Shown here: positions 44,835-54,500 of the stretch, in pieces
Numbering within the stretch: position 1 is the first letter of the stretch
Layout of the letters: every line of letters begins with the position of its first letter
Source: Terriglobia bacterium
GTDB taxonomy: Bacteria; Acidobacteriota; Terriglobia; Bryobacterales; UBA6623
NCBI GenBank assembly: GCA_009841225.1
Contig: VXMF01000037.1
Coordinates: 62,001 to 126,000, forward strand
Reading direction: 5' to 3'
Length of the DNA: 64,000 nucleotides
Made by a program: the position numbers and the translations under genes
The notes under the pieces: generated by a model
Told to the model about the DNA's origin: nothing
The model's input: the letters and a program-made list of their open reading frames with translations, nothing else
Database searches by the model: none

Positions 44835-45464
44835 ATGAAAGTATCAGTCGCAATCGTGCTCGCCTGCCTGGCTCTGCCCCTCGCAGCCGAAGACATGAGC
44901 TTCTTCATCACGAGCAAAGGTCCGGGTGACGGCGCCAACCTCGGCGGACTTGCAGGTGCCGATGCACATTGCCAATCGCTGGCGCAGGCCGTCGGCGCCG
45001 GTGGCAAGACGTGGCGCGCCTACCTGAGCGCCGCAGCCATGGACGGCAAGCCGGCTGTTGACGCTCGAGACAGGATCGGGACCGGGCCTTGGTTCAACTC
45101 CAAGGGAGTCCAGGTCGCCGGCAACCTCGATGAACTCCACTACTCGAATGTCGGGCTCGGCAAGCAAGGCTCGCTCAACGAGAGCGGCGGGGTGGTCAAC
45201 GGCCGGGGAGACTCGCCGAACCAGCACGACATCTTGACTGGGTCGCAGCTCGACGGCACGGCATTCTCCGACGGTGCCGACCACACGTGCGGCAACTGGA
45301 CGAAGAACGGAGAGGGCAGCGCCCAGGTCGGACACCACGACCGCACCGGCGGGGGACAGGTCCCGTCCTCTTGGAACTCGGCCCACGGTTCCCGCGGCTG
45401 CAGCCAAGCCAACCTGGTAGCCACCGGTGGCAACGGGTACTTCTACTGCTTCGCCATCGACTGA
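44835..45464 (+). CDS. Secreted lectin-like protein
   Basis: This is a 209-aa protein with a signal peptide (KVSVAIVLACLALPLAAE). The mature part FFITSKGPGDGANLGGLAGA, followed by DAHCQSLAQAVGAG and WRAYLS, then NGYFYCF at the end, fits the DUF1554/C-type-lectin-like fold seen in exported bacterial proteins. Cysteines (in DAHC, HTC, RGC and FYC) may pair. Function is unknown; carbohydrate or surface binding is plausible. A GAGAGGA ribosome site supports the ATG. The PQQ dehydrogenase gene follows after 92 bases. Confidence 0.7.
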   Translation: MKVSVAIVLACLALPLAAEDMSFFITSKGPGDGANLGGLAGADAHCQSLAQAVGAGGKTWRAYLSAAAMDGKPAVDARDRIGTGPWFNSKGVQVAGNLDELHYSNVGLGKQGSLNESGGVVNGRGDSPNQHDILTGSQLDGTAFSDGADHTCGNWTKNGEGSAQVGHHDRTGGGQVPSSWNSAHGSRGCSQANLVATGGNGYFYCFAID

Positions 45465-45556
45465 GCGTCACGACATCTTGGACTCGACCGCGCCGGCACC
45501 GCGTCGCACGTGATCAGGGTGCCAGCGCAAGCGCTTTCCCGCGCTACAATCCGCAG

Positions 45557-47425
45557 GTGCGCTCGGCACTGCTCGCGCTAGGCCTCGCAGTCCTGCTCTC
45601 GCCACTGGCTGCGGAAGAGTGGCGCCATTACGGCAACGATCCCGGCGGCACCCGCTATTCCTCGCTGGACCAGATCACGCGCGACAACGTCGACCGCTTG
45701 GAAGTCGCGTGGGAGTTTGACTCCGCAGATTTCGCAGACGGCCGCAGCGGCACGCCCACGCGATCCGCCTTCGAAGCGACGCCGCTGATGATCGACGGCA
45801 CGCTGTACTTGCCCACGCCGATGGATCGCCTGCTGGCGCTCGACGCCGCCTCGGGGCGCAAGCTGTGGGAGTTTGACGCGAAACTGGATCGGACGCGCCG
45901 CTTCAACCTGTTCATAAACCGCGGCCTCGGCTACTGGAAACGGGGCGATACCGAGCGCCTACTGCTGAGCGGCCAGGCGGGCTCGCTGTTTTCGCTCGAC
46001 CGCAAGACCGGCAGGCTGGATCCCGCCTTCGCCAACGACGGGATTCTGAGCGCCGCCCCAGCCGAGTTCTCCGAGGATGCGGCCGGTCGCTATGGCTTGA
46101 CATCGCCCGTCTCGCAATGCGCCGGGACGCTGATCGTCGGCGGTCTTGTCACGGATGGGATGCCGCGAGGCCCCAGCGGTGACGTGCGCGGCTATGACAT
46201 CCACACCGGCCAGCTGCGCTGGCGCTTCCATACGGTGCCCCGCCCGGGCGAGTTCGGCCACGAAACCTGGGGCGGCGATTCTTGGCAGCAGCGCGGCGGC
46301 GCGAACCTGTGGACCATGGCCAGCGTGGACGAGGAACTGGAATTGGCGTACGTGCCGCTCGGATCTCCTTCGTACGACTACTACGGAGGCGACCGTCCCG
46401 GAGCGAACTTGTTCGGCAACAGCCTCGTCGCGCTCGACTGCCGGACGGGCAGCCGCCGCTGGCATTTCCAGACCATCCACCACGACCTCTGGGACTGGGA
46501 CCTGCCCTCGCAGCCCTCGCTAGTCGAGATCGTGCGCGGCGGCAGGCCGGTCAAGGCCGTGACCCTCGCTACCAAGACCGGCTTCCTGTTCGTGTTCGAC
46601 CGCGCCACCGGCGAGCCTCTCTTCGAGATCGAAGAGCACGCCGTGCCGGCCGGGGACCTGCCGGGCGAGTACTACCACCCCACGCAACCCAGGCCCGTGC
46701 GCCCGAAGGCGTTCATCCGGCAGTCGATGCGCCCCGACGAAATCACCTCGGTCACCGAGGAATCCCGCGCCGAATGCGTGGAAATGCTGGAAGGTGCCTC
46801 CATCGAAGGCCCGTTGTTCCGTCCGCGCCTGACACGCATGACCGTGTTCTTCCCCGGCACCAACGGCGGAACGAACTGGGGCGGCGGGGCGTTCGATCCC
46901 GAAACGGACACGTTCTACATCAATTCGATGGACGTCGGCTCACTGGCGACGATGCTTCCCAGGGGCGAGGACTCCGAGGTGCCGTGGCGCAGCCGGGCCG
47001 GGCCGCAGGGGCGCTTTTGGGACTCCAACCTGTACCCCTGCCAGCAGCCGCCCTGGGGGCACTTGACGGCGATTGACCTCAACACCGGCGAGTTCCGCTG
47101 GCAGGTCGTGCTAGGCGAGTACGACGAACTGACCCGACTGGGCATCCCCCCGACCGGCGCCTCGAACTTGGGTGGCCCCATCGTCACCAAGGGCGGGCTG
47201 GTGTTTATTGCCGCAACCAACGACAAGCGGCTCCGGGCCTTCGACAAGGACAGCGGCGAGCTGCTGTGGCAGTACCGCCTGCCCGCCAGCGCTCACGCAA
47301 CGCCCATGACGTACATGGTGGACGGCCGACAGTATCTGGCAATCGCGGTGGGCGGCGGCAACAAGTACAACCCGGACAGTTTCATGGCAAAGGTCATGGC
47401 GTTCCGGCTGTCCGACCTGCCGTAG
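45557..47425 (+). CDS. PQQ-dependent dehydrogenase (quinoprotein glucose dehydrogenase-like), exported
   Basis: This 622-aa eight-bladed propeller begins with a signal peptide (LLALGLAVLLSPLAA). The family opening EWRHYGNDPGGTRYSSLDQI follows. Quinoprotein tryptophan-docking blades include ALDAASGRKLWEFDA, YDIHTGQLRWRF, TIHHDLWDWDLPSQPSLVEI, ATKTGFLFVFDRATGEPLF and AFDKDSGELLWQYRLPA. It oxidises an alcohol or sugar in the periplasm and passes electrons to quinone. There is no C-terminal cytochrome c domain and no membrane segment beyond the signal, so it is a soluble GDH/PQQ-alcohol-dehydrogenase relative. The GTG start fits the signal; the open frame runs upstream to 45287. No PQQ biosynthesis genes are nearby. 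Confidence 0.9.
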   Translation: MRSALLALGLAVLLSPLAAEEWRHYGNDPGGTRYSSLDQITRDNVDRLEVAWEFDSADFADGRSGTPTRSAFEATPLMIDGTLYLPTPMDRLLALDAASGRKLWEFDAKLDRTRRFNLFINRGLGYWKRGDTERLLLSGQAGSLFSLDRKTGRLDPAFANDGILSAAPAEFSEDAAGRYGLTSPVSQCAGTLIVGGLVTDGMPRGPSGDVRGYDIHTGQLRWRFHTVPRPGEFGHETWGGDSWQQRGGANLWTMASVDEELELAYVPLGSPSYDYYGGDRPGANLFGNSLVALDCRTGSRRWHFQTIHHDLWDWDLPSQPSLVEIVRGGRPVKAVTLATKTGFLFVFDRATGEPLFEIEEHAVPAGDLPGEYYHPTQPRPVRPKAFIRQSMRPDEITSVTEESRAECVEMLEGASIEGPLFRPRLTRMTVFFPGTNGGTNWGGGAFDPETDTFYINSMDVGSLATMLPRGEDSEVPWRSRAGPQGRFWDSNLYPCQQPPWGHLTAIDLNTGEFRWQVVLGEYDELTRLGIPPTGASNLGGPIVTKGGLVFIAATNDKRLRAFDKDSGELLWQYRLPASAHATPMTYMVDGRQYLAIAVGGGNKYNPDSFMAKVMAFRLSDLP

Positions 47426-47447
47426 GCAGACGAGCGACCGCGGAAGC

Positions 47448-48773
47448 TTAGGCGCCCGTTCCCAGAGGCGCATCCGGCCTCCCCGGCCAGACACGCAACA
47501 TCCCGGCGACCGCTCGTAGCGAGGTCCAGACCATGAAGGACCACCACACGGCATTCAGCGCCCATGGCGAAGAGGCGTCGGCCCACACGATGACCGCCCC
47601 GCCCGCCACCAGGGCGGCGAGCACGACATTGCGCAGGAAGCGAAAGTCCGCAGTTCCGAAGTGCACCCCGTCCGTGCCGAACGTCAGCCCGCTGATCGGC
47701 TGGCAGGCCGCCGCGATTCGCCAAGGCGCGGCGAAGAGTGCCGCTGCCGAGGCGGGGATGTAGAGCCGCAGCATCCAAGGCTCGGCCACGAGCATGACCA
47801 CGCCCAAGACCGCTCCGGTGGCCAGCGACCACTGGCACACCACCCGCGCCACATCCCGGCCCGTGCCCCGGTCGCCGTTGCCGAGAAAGTAGGCGATCAG
47901 GCTTTGCCCGAGGATCGCGAAAGAGTCGAGGAACAGCGCATTGAAGAACCACACGCTGCGAATCACTTGGTGGACAGCTCCAGCACCCACGCCGATCAGC
48001 GTCGCCTTGCGAGTGCCCAAGATCAGGAACGCGTTCAGTGAAACGGCCCGAAAGACCAGATGCACGCCGGCCGAGAGCAGGCCGCGGATCGGGTGCAGGT
48101 CAAGGGCATCTGGCCAGCCCAGCCTCCGAAACGCCGCCGCGATGGCCCAAGCGGCTCCGATCCACTGGCTGATGGCGCTGGCGAGCGCCGCTCCCGCAAC
48201 TCCCATTGCGGGCAGCCCTGCCATGCCGAAGATCAACAACGGATCCAACGCGACGTTTAGCGCATTCATGCCTCCGGCCACCAGCAGCGGAGTGCGCATG
48301 TCTTGAGCGCCTCGCAGCGCGCCAAAGGCTGCGAAGCTGGCCAACAGAGCCGGAGCCCCGATAAAGCGCCAGAGCAGGTAGTCGACCGTCAGGTCTTGCA
48401 CCTCTCCTTCGGCACCCATACCGCGAGCGATGCTCTCGGAAAGCGCCCAGCCGACGGCCGCCGCAGCGGCGCCCATGAGCAGCGCCACCAGAACTGCCAC
48501 TAAGCACATGCGGGCGGCGCTGCGGCCAGGCGAACCGGCCAGCGCCTCTTCTCCGCAGAGGGTGGCGACCTTGGTTTGCGTCGCCACGCCCAAGAAGCTG
48601 AACGACCAAAACACCGTCGAGAGCACCATCGTCCCGACGCCCAGCGCGGCCAAAGCCTCTGCTCCGAGCCGCGCGACGAAGGCGGTGTCGATCAAGCCGG
48701 TGAGCGGTTCGGCCAAGAGAGAGCCGAGAATCGGCAGGCTCTGCGCCAGCACGGTGAGGTGCGGACGCGCCAC
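47448..48773 (-). CDS. MATE family efflux transporter
   Basis: This 441-aa protein has twelve hydrophobic segments. Typical N-terminal sequence is LPILGSLLAEPLTGLIDTAF, followed by RLGAEALAALGVGTMV, with the mirrored second half from about residue 220. It exports drugs or metabolites using Na+ or H+. The open frame reaches 48995, but GTG at 48773 gives a normal-length protein; TTG at 48797 is possible. Either way its start abuts or overlaps that of the divergent hydrolase gene, so promoters must lie in each other's coding region. It converges on the PQQ dehydrogenase gene. Confidence 0.9.
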   Translation of the reverse strand: MARPHLTVLAQSLPILGSLLAEPLTGLIDTAFVARLGAEALAALGVGTMVLSTVFWSFSFLGVATQTKVATLCGEEALAGSPGRSAARMCLVAVLVALLMGAAAAAVGWALSESIARGMGAEGEVQDLTVDYLLWRFIGAPALLASFAAFGALRGAQDMRTPLLVAGGMNALNVALDPLLIFGMAGLPAMGVAGAALASAISQWIGAAWAIAAAFRRLGWPDALDLHPIRGLLSAGVHLVFRAVSLNAFLILGTRKATLIGVGAGAVHQVIRSVWFFNALFLDSFAILGQSLIAYFLGNGDRGTGRDVARVVCQWSLATGAVLGVVMLVAEPWMLRLYIPASAAALFAAPWRIAAACQPISGLTFGTDGVHFGTADFRFLRNVVLAALVAGGAVIVWADASSPWALNAVWWSFMVWTSLRAVAGMLRVWPGRPDAPLGTGA

Positions 48774-48779
48774 AAAGGG

Positions 48780-49493
48780 ATGAACCGTCTGCAAACCCCA
48801 TTCTTGCAAGGGCTTCGGATCCCATGGGAGAATGTCTCTGGCCGCGTGCCCGGGATCCTCTACCTGCACGGCTTTTGCTCGAGCGCCAAGTCCGCCAAGG
48901 GGGTGTTCTTGGCGGAGCGATTCGCGGAGATCGGCGTTCCGGTGACAGTGCCGGAACTTGATCGCGGTGACTTCCGGAACACGACCCTGACGCAACAGCT
49001 CGGCGTGATTTCGCGTCTGACCGCTGAATTGCGCCCGGAGATGCTGATCGGCTCAAGCCTCGGCGGCTATCTGGCGGCGCTGCATGCGGCGCGCCATTTT
49101 GACCGCGCGCCGCTGTTGGTCTTGCTAGCGCCAGCCTTCGACTTCGCGAACCGGCTCGGCCACGCCTTGGGAGAGGCCACACAGACGTGGCAAGCCCTGG
49201 GCGAGCACGAATTCTTCCACTACCGAACGCGGCGCAACGAGGCCCTGGCCTGGGGCTTTCTGGAGGACGCCCGGCGCTACGAACCGTTCCCTGACGTGCG
49301 TACCGCCACCCGAATCTTGCACGGCCGGCACGACGAGAGCGTTCCTGCGGCGCTGTCCGAGCGGTTCGCCCGCTCGCGGTCGAACGTCGACTTGGAACTG
49401 CTCGACACCGATCACCAGATGCTGGACAAGACCGCCGAGATCTGGTCCAGAGTCAAGCGCTTTCACGACGAAGCGCTGGCCATGCGCGGCTAG
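48780..49493 (+). CDS. YqiA-like alpha/beta-hydrolase esterase
   Basis: This is a 237-aa hydrolase of the YqiA/UPF0227 type. The oxyanion region is YLHGFCSSAKSAK, the nucleophile elbow GSSLGG has Ser93, the acid is in GRHDESVP, and the His in LDTDHQML. A GTG at 48846 would remove about 22 N-terminal residues and leave the known family start (PGILYLHGF); both are possible. The stop codon overlaps the convergent pabA-like stop (CTAG shared). It acts in the cytoplasm on short acyl esters by analogy with E. coli YqiA. Confidence 0.85.
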   Translation: MNRLQTPFLQGLRIPWENVSGRVPGILYLHGFCSSAKSAKGVFLAERFAEIGVPVTVPELDRGDFRNTTLTQQLGVISRLTAELRPEMLIGSSLGGYLAALHAARHFDRAPLLVLLAPAFDFANRLGHALGEATQTWQALGEHEFFHYRTRRNEALAWGFLEDARRYEPFPDVRTATRILHGRHDESVPAALSERFARSRSNVDLELLDTDHQMLDKTAEIWSRVKRFHDEALAMRG

Positions 49494-50065
49494 GCGTCGT
49501 AGCGTTGGCGCAGGAAGTTCGCCAGCAGTTGCTTGCCGCACGACGTCAGGATGGATTCGGGATGAAACTGCACGCCTTCGACTGGCAGACTGCGATGCCG
49601 GACGCCCATAATCACGCCGTCATCGGTCCAAGCCGAGATCTCTAGATCCTGCGGCAGCGATTCACGTTCGATGATCAAGGAGTGATAGCGAGTCGCGACG
49701 AAATCCTGCTCCAAGCCGGCGAAGATGGACCGGCCATCATGCTTGACCAAGCTCGTCTTGCCGTGCATCAGGGAAGGAGCGCGGATCACGTTGCCCCCGA
49801 ACGCTTCGCCGATCGACTGGTGGCCTAGGCAGACCCCCAAGATTGGCACCTCCCCCGCCATCTCCTGGATCAACTCAACGGATATCCCAGCCTCCCTGGG
49901 AGTGCAAGGGCCGGGCGAGACGAGAATTCGCTCCGGTCTCAGCGCGCGAATCTCCCGCACCGTTACTTCGTCGTTGCGCCTAACCTCTAGCGACGCCCCG
50001 AGTTCGCCGAGGTACTGCACTAGGTTGAAAGTGAACGAGTCGTAGTTGTCAACGACGAAGATCAT
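49490..50065 (-). CDS. pabA: Aminodeoxychorismate/anthranilate synthase glutamine amidotransferase subunit
   Basis: This is a 191-aa class I glutamine amidotransferase. The catalytic Cys79 is in GVCLGHQSIG, and His and Glu are in GVQFHPES. The start IFVVDNYDSFTFNLVQYL and the SPGPCTPREAG loop are diagnostic of PabA/TrpG. It supplies ammonia to chorismate for folate or tryptophan synthesis; many bacteria use one subunit for both. The partner (pabB or trpE) is not in the window. The ATG at 50065 begins the family sequence; the frame is open to 50257. Upstream lies about 335 bases to the divergent gene. Confidence 0.93.
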   Translation of the reverse strand: MIFVVDNYDSFTFNLVQYLGELGASLEVRRNDEVTVREIRALRPERILVSPGPCTPREAGISVELIQEMAGEVPILGVCLGHQSIGEAFGGNVIRAPSLMHGKTSLVKHDGRSIFAGLEQDFVATRYHSLIIERESLPQDLEISAWTDDGVIMGVRHRSLPVEGVQFHPESILTSCGKQLLANFLRQRYDA

Positions 50066-50400
50066 CGCTTCTTCTATTCTTACCTGTCCGGTGGCGACGC
50101 TCTGGCGCGAGTGGCGTTGGGTTGCGATGGCGCTGCTCTGCGAGTCATGTCCGGTGCCGCGGCCGGATCCATGGCTTGGCGAGTCGAGCGACCAGGACTC
50201 GGTTGCGCACCGCGAGTCCCTAGCAACCAGCGCGGGTGCGCCGCTGCTGAAAGGCATCCGCGAGTTGATCTAGCGCGAGCTCGGGAACTCAATTGGGGCG
50301 AGTCGAGCGCGCGAGGGAAAACCCGGGCAAGTTACCATCAGACCGGCTAGAATGGCCGCCCGTGCCGCCTAGCGATCGGGGAGAATACTTGGAGCCCACC
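50066..50400. other. Intergenic region between pabA and a mannonate-dehydratase-like gene
   Basis: This is 335 bases with GC similar to its surroundings. Only short overlapping frames without similarity are present. The ribosome site of the following gene (GGAG at about 50391) closes it. I see no RNA gene, repeat or hairpin of note. Confidence 0.45.
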
Positions 50401-51495
50401 ATGAATCGCAGAACCTTCGTTACCGCAACGACAGTTGGCGCCGCCAGCAGCGCCTGCTCTTCGGAGCCCGAAGCGACCAAAGCAGTCCTTCCGCCGATGC
50501 GCATGCATGTTGGGGCCCAGCGAAGCCCCACGAACAAAGAGATGTTGCAATTTCTCAAGCGCCACGGCGTAGATCACTGCTGTGGATACCCGCCACATCC
50601 AGGCGAGCGCGGCCATTGGTCGGTCGAGGACCTCGTCAAGACCCGCGAACTGTGCGAATCCGAGGGCGTTGCGCTCGACATGGTCGCCCTCCCCTTCCTC
50701 GCGTCATCCCACATCGACCGCGAGAGCCGGGGCGCGATCATGTTGGGGGAATCTCCGCAGCGCGACCGCGACATCGACGATATCCACAAGATGATCGAGG
50801 GCTGCGCGAGTGCCGGAATCCCGGCTTTCAAGTACAACATGAGCATCTTGGGCGTGCTCCGAACCGAGCCCACGCCCGGACGGGGCGGCTCTCTCTACTC
50901 GACTTGGCGCCTGGACGAAGCCGTGGCCGATCCGCCCCTCACGCGGGCGGGCCGTGTCGACGAGGACACGGCGTGGGAGCGCATCACCTACTTCCTCGAC
51001 AGAGTGATTCCGGTCGCGAACGAGTTCGGCATCCGCGCCGCCTGCCATCCGCATGATCCGGGAGTCCCCCCAGAGGGCTACCAAGGCGTGGCCCGCGTGC
51101 TCGGCACGCCCGAGGGGCTGTACAGATTCATGGGGATTCAAGCGAGCCCCTATCACGGGTTCAACCTCTGCCTAGGAACGACCGCTGAGATGCTTCAAGA
51201 CCCAGCAACGCAGATTCACGATGTGGTCCGCCACATTGGCGGCGCCAAGAAGATCTTCAACATCCACTTCCGCAACATCGTGGGCAAACGCGACAGCTTC
51301 CAGGAGGTCTATCCCGACGAGGGCGACATGAACATGGTCGAGGTCGCCCGAACGCTGTGGGAGGTCGACTACCCCTACATGGTGATGCCCGACCACGTGC
51401 CGCGGCATGACGACGACCCGAACCGCCGCCAAGGTTTCGCGTACGGGTTCGGCTACATCAAGGGGCTGCTGCAGGCTCTGCGAGAGTCCGCCTGA
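50401..51495 (+). CDS. Mannonate dehydratase-like TIM-barrel enzyme, Tat-exported
   Basis: This is a 364-aa protein. A short twin-arginine leader (NRRTFVTATTVGAASSACSS, with a lipobox-like Cys) is followed by the xylose-isomerase-like barrel of UxuA relatives: RLDEAVADPPLTRAGRV, RAACHPHDPGVPPEGYQG (metal His), FNLCLGTTAEML, KKIFNIHFRNI (His), YPDEGDMNMVEVAR and YMVMPDHVPR (Asp/His). UxuA dehydrates D-mannonate in hexuronate breakdown, in the cytoplasm. Export makes that exact role doubtful here; a sugar isomerase or dehydratase role on extracellular uronates is inference. The gene ends near the divergently ending TonB receptor. Confidence 0.85.
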   Translation: MNRRTFVTATTVGAASSACSSEPEATKAVLPPMRMHVGAQRSPTNKEMLQFLKRHGVDHCCGYPPHPGERGHWSVEDLVKTRELCESEGVALDMVALPFLASSHIDRESRGAIMLGESPQRDRDIDDIHKMIEGCASAGIPAFKYNMSILGVLRTEPTPGRGGSLYSTWRLDEAVADPPLTRAGRVDEDTAWERITYFLDRVIPVANEFGIRAACHPHDPGVPPEGYQGVARVLGTPEGLYRFMGIQASPYHGFNLCLGTTAEMLQDPATQIHDVVRHIGGAKKIFNIHFRNIVGKRDSFQEVYPDEGDMNMVEVARTLWEVDYPYMVMPDHVPRHDDDPNRRQGFAYGFGYIKGLLQALRESA

Positions 51496-51577
51496 GCCAG
51501 ATCGCCGGGCAGCCTAACGACCCCGGCAAGAGAGGCGTCGCAACGGAGATCGGCGGCCGGCCGCCGCGCGCGCATCT

Positions 51578-54500
51578 TCAGAAGTGATACCGCACTCCAA
51601 TCTGCGCCTGCAGCGGGCCTGTGCCATAGACCTGCCGGTTGTTGCGGTCATATGCGCCGCTCGCATCGCGCAGGCGTTGGAACGAGGCCGCCGGGCCGAC
51701 CACCGCGCCGGTTGCCAGGTCCAGCCCAGGACCGTAGATCGAGTTGAAGCTGCCGTACTCGACGTTTGCCGCATTGAAGGCGTTGAACAGTTCGAGCGAG
51801 AGTTCCATGCGCGACCGCTCCGAGAAACGAAACTCGCGCAATATGCGCATGTCCCAGTTGCTCATGGCGCGGTTTCGGAAGGAGTTTCGGCGGAAGTACT
51901 GTCCGGGTGATTCCAAAGCCCGGTCATGGGCGATGCGATCCCCGTTCAGGTCCTGTCCCGCGAACGGATTCAGCGGCGGTGCGCTCGTGGCGCGGACGAT
52001 AGCCGCCCACGAGAAGCCCAGCGGCAGCGCAACGGTGGCATGAGCGGTCAACTGGTGGCGCATGTCCAGGCTGCCGGGGCCCCAAGCATGCTCGGGACGG
52101 CCATTGTCGGTGTAGCGCGGCTCCCAGAAATAGCCGTCGTTGACATCGCTAGTGAGCGCCTTCGCATAGGTGTAGTGCGCCGCGAACAACAAGCGCTTGC
52201 CCTTGTATTTCCAATTCGCGGTCATGCCGTCGTAGTTGGCTCGCCCGATGGATTCGATGACCGCCAACGTGCCAAGTTCGGGGGCGGGCCTGTTGGAAGT
52301 GTCGTAGAACGGTATCTGGGCCGGATCATCGGGGCGCACAACCGCTGGCATCAGGTTATAGTTCCTCATGCCATGCAGGCGGGTTGCCCGGTGGCGCATC
52401 CACTGCAGGCCAATCACCGAGGCATCGGTCAACTCGTACTCAAAGGCGAGCGTGTACTTTATCGATCGAGGGTTGCGGAAATTTGGGCTCACAGTCTGGG
52501 GGGTCGCTCCGGCGTACCTGTCGCCATCGAGCACGCGGGCGACTTCGTCCCGGGAAAACACAGGCAATTCGGCCAGCGGATACTGGTTCAGGTCGATACC
52601 TGCAGCCAAGAACTGCTGGTAAACCGTTGCGTGCTTGGTTGGCAGCGCAACCGGGAGATTGAACGCCGGTTCGCGAAACGCCTTCGTCGACGCGTTGAAG
52701 AAGACCGGTGGCGTAATGGCATGGAAGATGCCGGCGCTACCCCGGAGCACAAACCTGCGCGACAGTCCCTGGTGACTGTAGGCAAAGCCTAGGCGCGGCA
52801 TCCACTGGCCGAGATCGTCGGGGAGCGAGCGCGGCGCGACGGTTCCGAACGAGAACTTGGCCCGGCTGACGCGCTCGATCAGCAAGTCGTTGCCGACTTC
52901 GGGGGTCTGATTGAATTGCCCTGCCCAGCGAAATCCCATGTCCAGAGTCAGGCCCGGGGCCGCCCGCCAAGAGTCTTGGAAATACAGGGCGGCGTGCCCC
53001 AAGCGTTGCTGTCCAAGAGTGCTGCCCACCTGGCGGAGGAAGATTCCGGGTGCGTCGAAACGGTTCGGAATGGCGCCTCCCGGCGTCAAGATGTCCAAGA
53101 TTTCGTCCGCGTCGGAGCTGAAGGGCGTGAAAAAGCCGAACTGGGCAAATCCGAACTGATCATCGATCCAGACGCGGTCGATCTCGCCGCCGAACTTGAT
53201 GCCGTGCGCCCCTCGGTGGACCATCAGGCTGTTGGTCAGCTTCGGGCGGATGTCGGATTCAGTCGTGGGCAGGATGAACGAGCTTCCGAAATCACCGATG
53301 ACCGTGGATATCAGGGGGCCTTCCGCGTTGGGCAGGCGCGGCCGCTCTTCACGCGTGATCGTGAACCGCAGCTGATTGACCACGTTTGGCGCGAACAGGC
53401 TGGTTAGCTGCGAGGTGAAGAAGTGGATCGAGTCCTGCTCGGTCCCGTTGGAACTCAGCGCAGTGGTGGTCCTAGCCTGTACGGGACCTTCGTTGGTAGC
53501 GGCGTTTCGCCCGTCGGCATTGCTGAAGTTGTAGCGGACCATGAACTTGCCGCCGCCCGAGAAGTGGTAGTCCAGCCGCGGCGTGAACGCCAATGCATCG
53601 TTAGTGCTCTCGAACCCGGTTTCAAGGCTCTTGTAGTAGTCGTACGCCTCCGGCCCGCGCTCCCGGTCGGCGGAGGCGAGCAGAGGAAACTCGACGTATC
53701 GCGGGCTCACGCTTGCCTGGCGCTCGATGGCAAGGAACCAAAACGCTCTGTCGGCCCGCAGCGGGCCTCCCACCGAGCCCCCGAATTGCTGCAGCTTTTC
53801 TAACACCTTGGCCCCGAAAGGGTCGGCGCGGCCAAGCCGTGGATGGCGGATCTGGTAGAACGCGTCGCCGTGCAGCTCGCTGCCCCCGGACTTGGTCGAG
53901 ACGTTGACGACGCCGGAAATCGTCCGCCCGTACTCAGCGGTGAAGCCCGATGTAACCGCTTGAAACTCCTGCACGGCGCTCTGCGGGACGGTGATGACCT
54001 TGCTGGCCCGCTCCCCGCCCTGGATGCCGCCGAAGAACGACTGGTTGTAGTCAGAGCCATCAACCATCACGTTGGTGTAAATCCCGCGCATGGCCGCAAA
54101 GGACAGCTGGCCGGTGGCTCGCGAAACTTGCACGCTCGGCGTCAGCAGGGCGAAGTCGTGGAACCTGCGGCCATTGATCGGCAGCTCGTTGAACGTCTGG
54201 CTGGCCACCGTGTTGCTGGACGCCGGGAGCATCGCGTCAAGCATTGACGCCGAAACCTCGACCTGGACATAGGTGGCCTCAAGGGCCAGCTCCAGATCCA
54301 CCTGCACTGCGCTGCCCACGCTGACAGTGATGCCTTCGGCAGTAGTCGGCGCGAAATCGGGACTCGAGGCAGTCACCAGGTACTCCCCTGGCCCGAGCGA
54401 ACCCGCCTGAAACCAGCCGGTTACATCCGAACGCACCGTGCGCTCCAACCCGCTGTCGAGAGACGTGACGACCACCTCGGCATCTGGGATGGGCCGGGAG

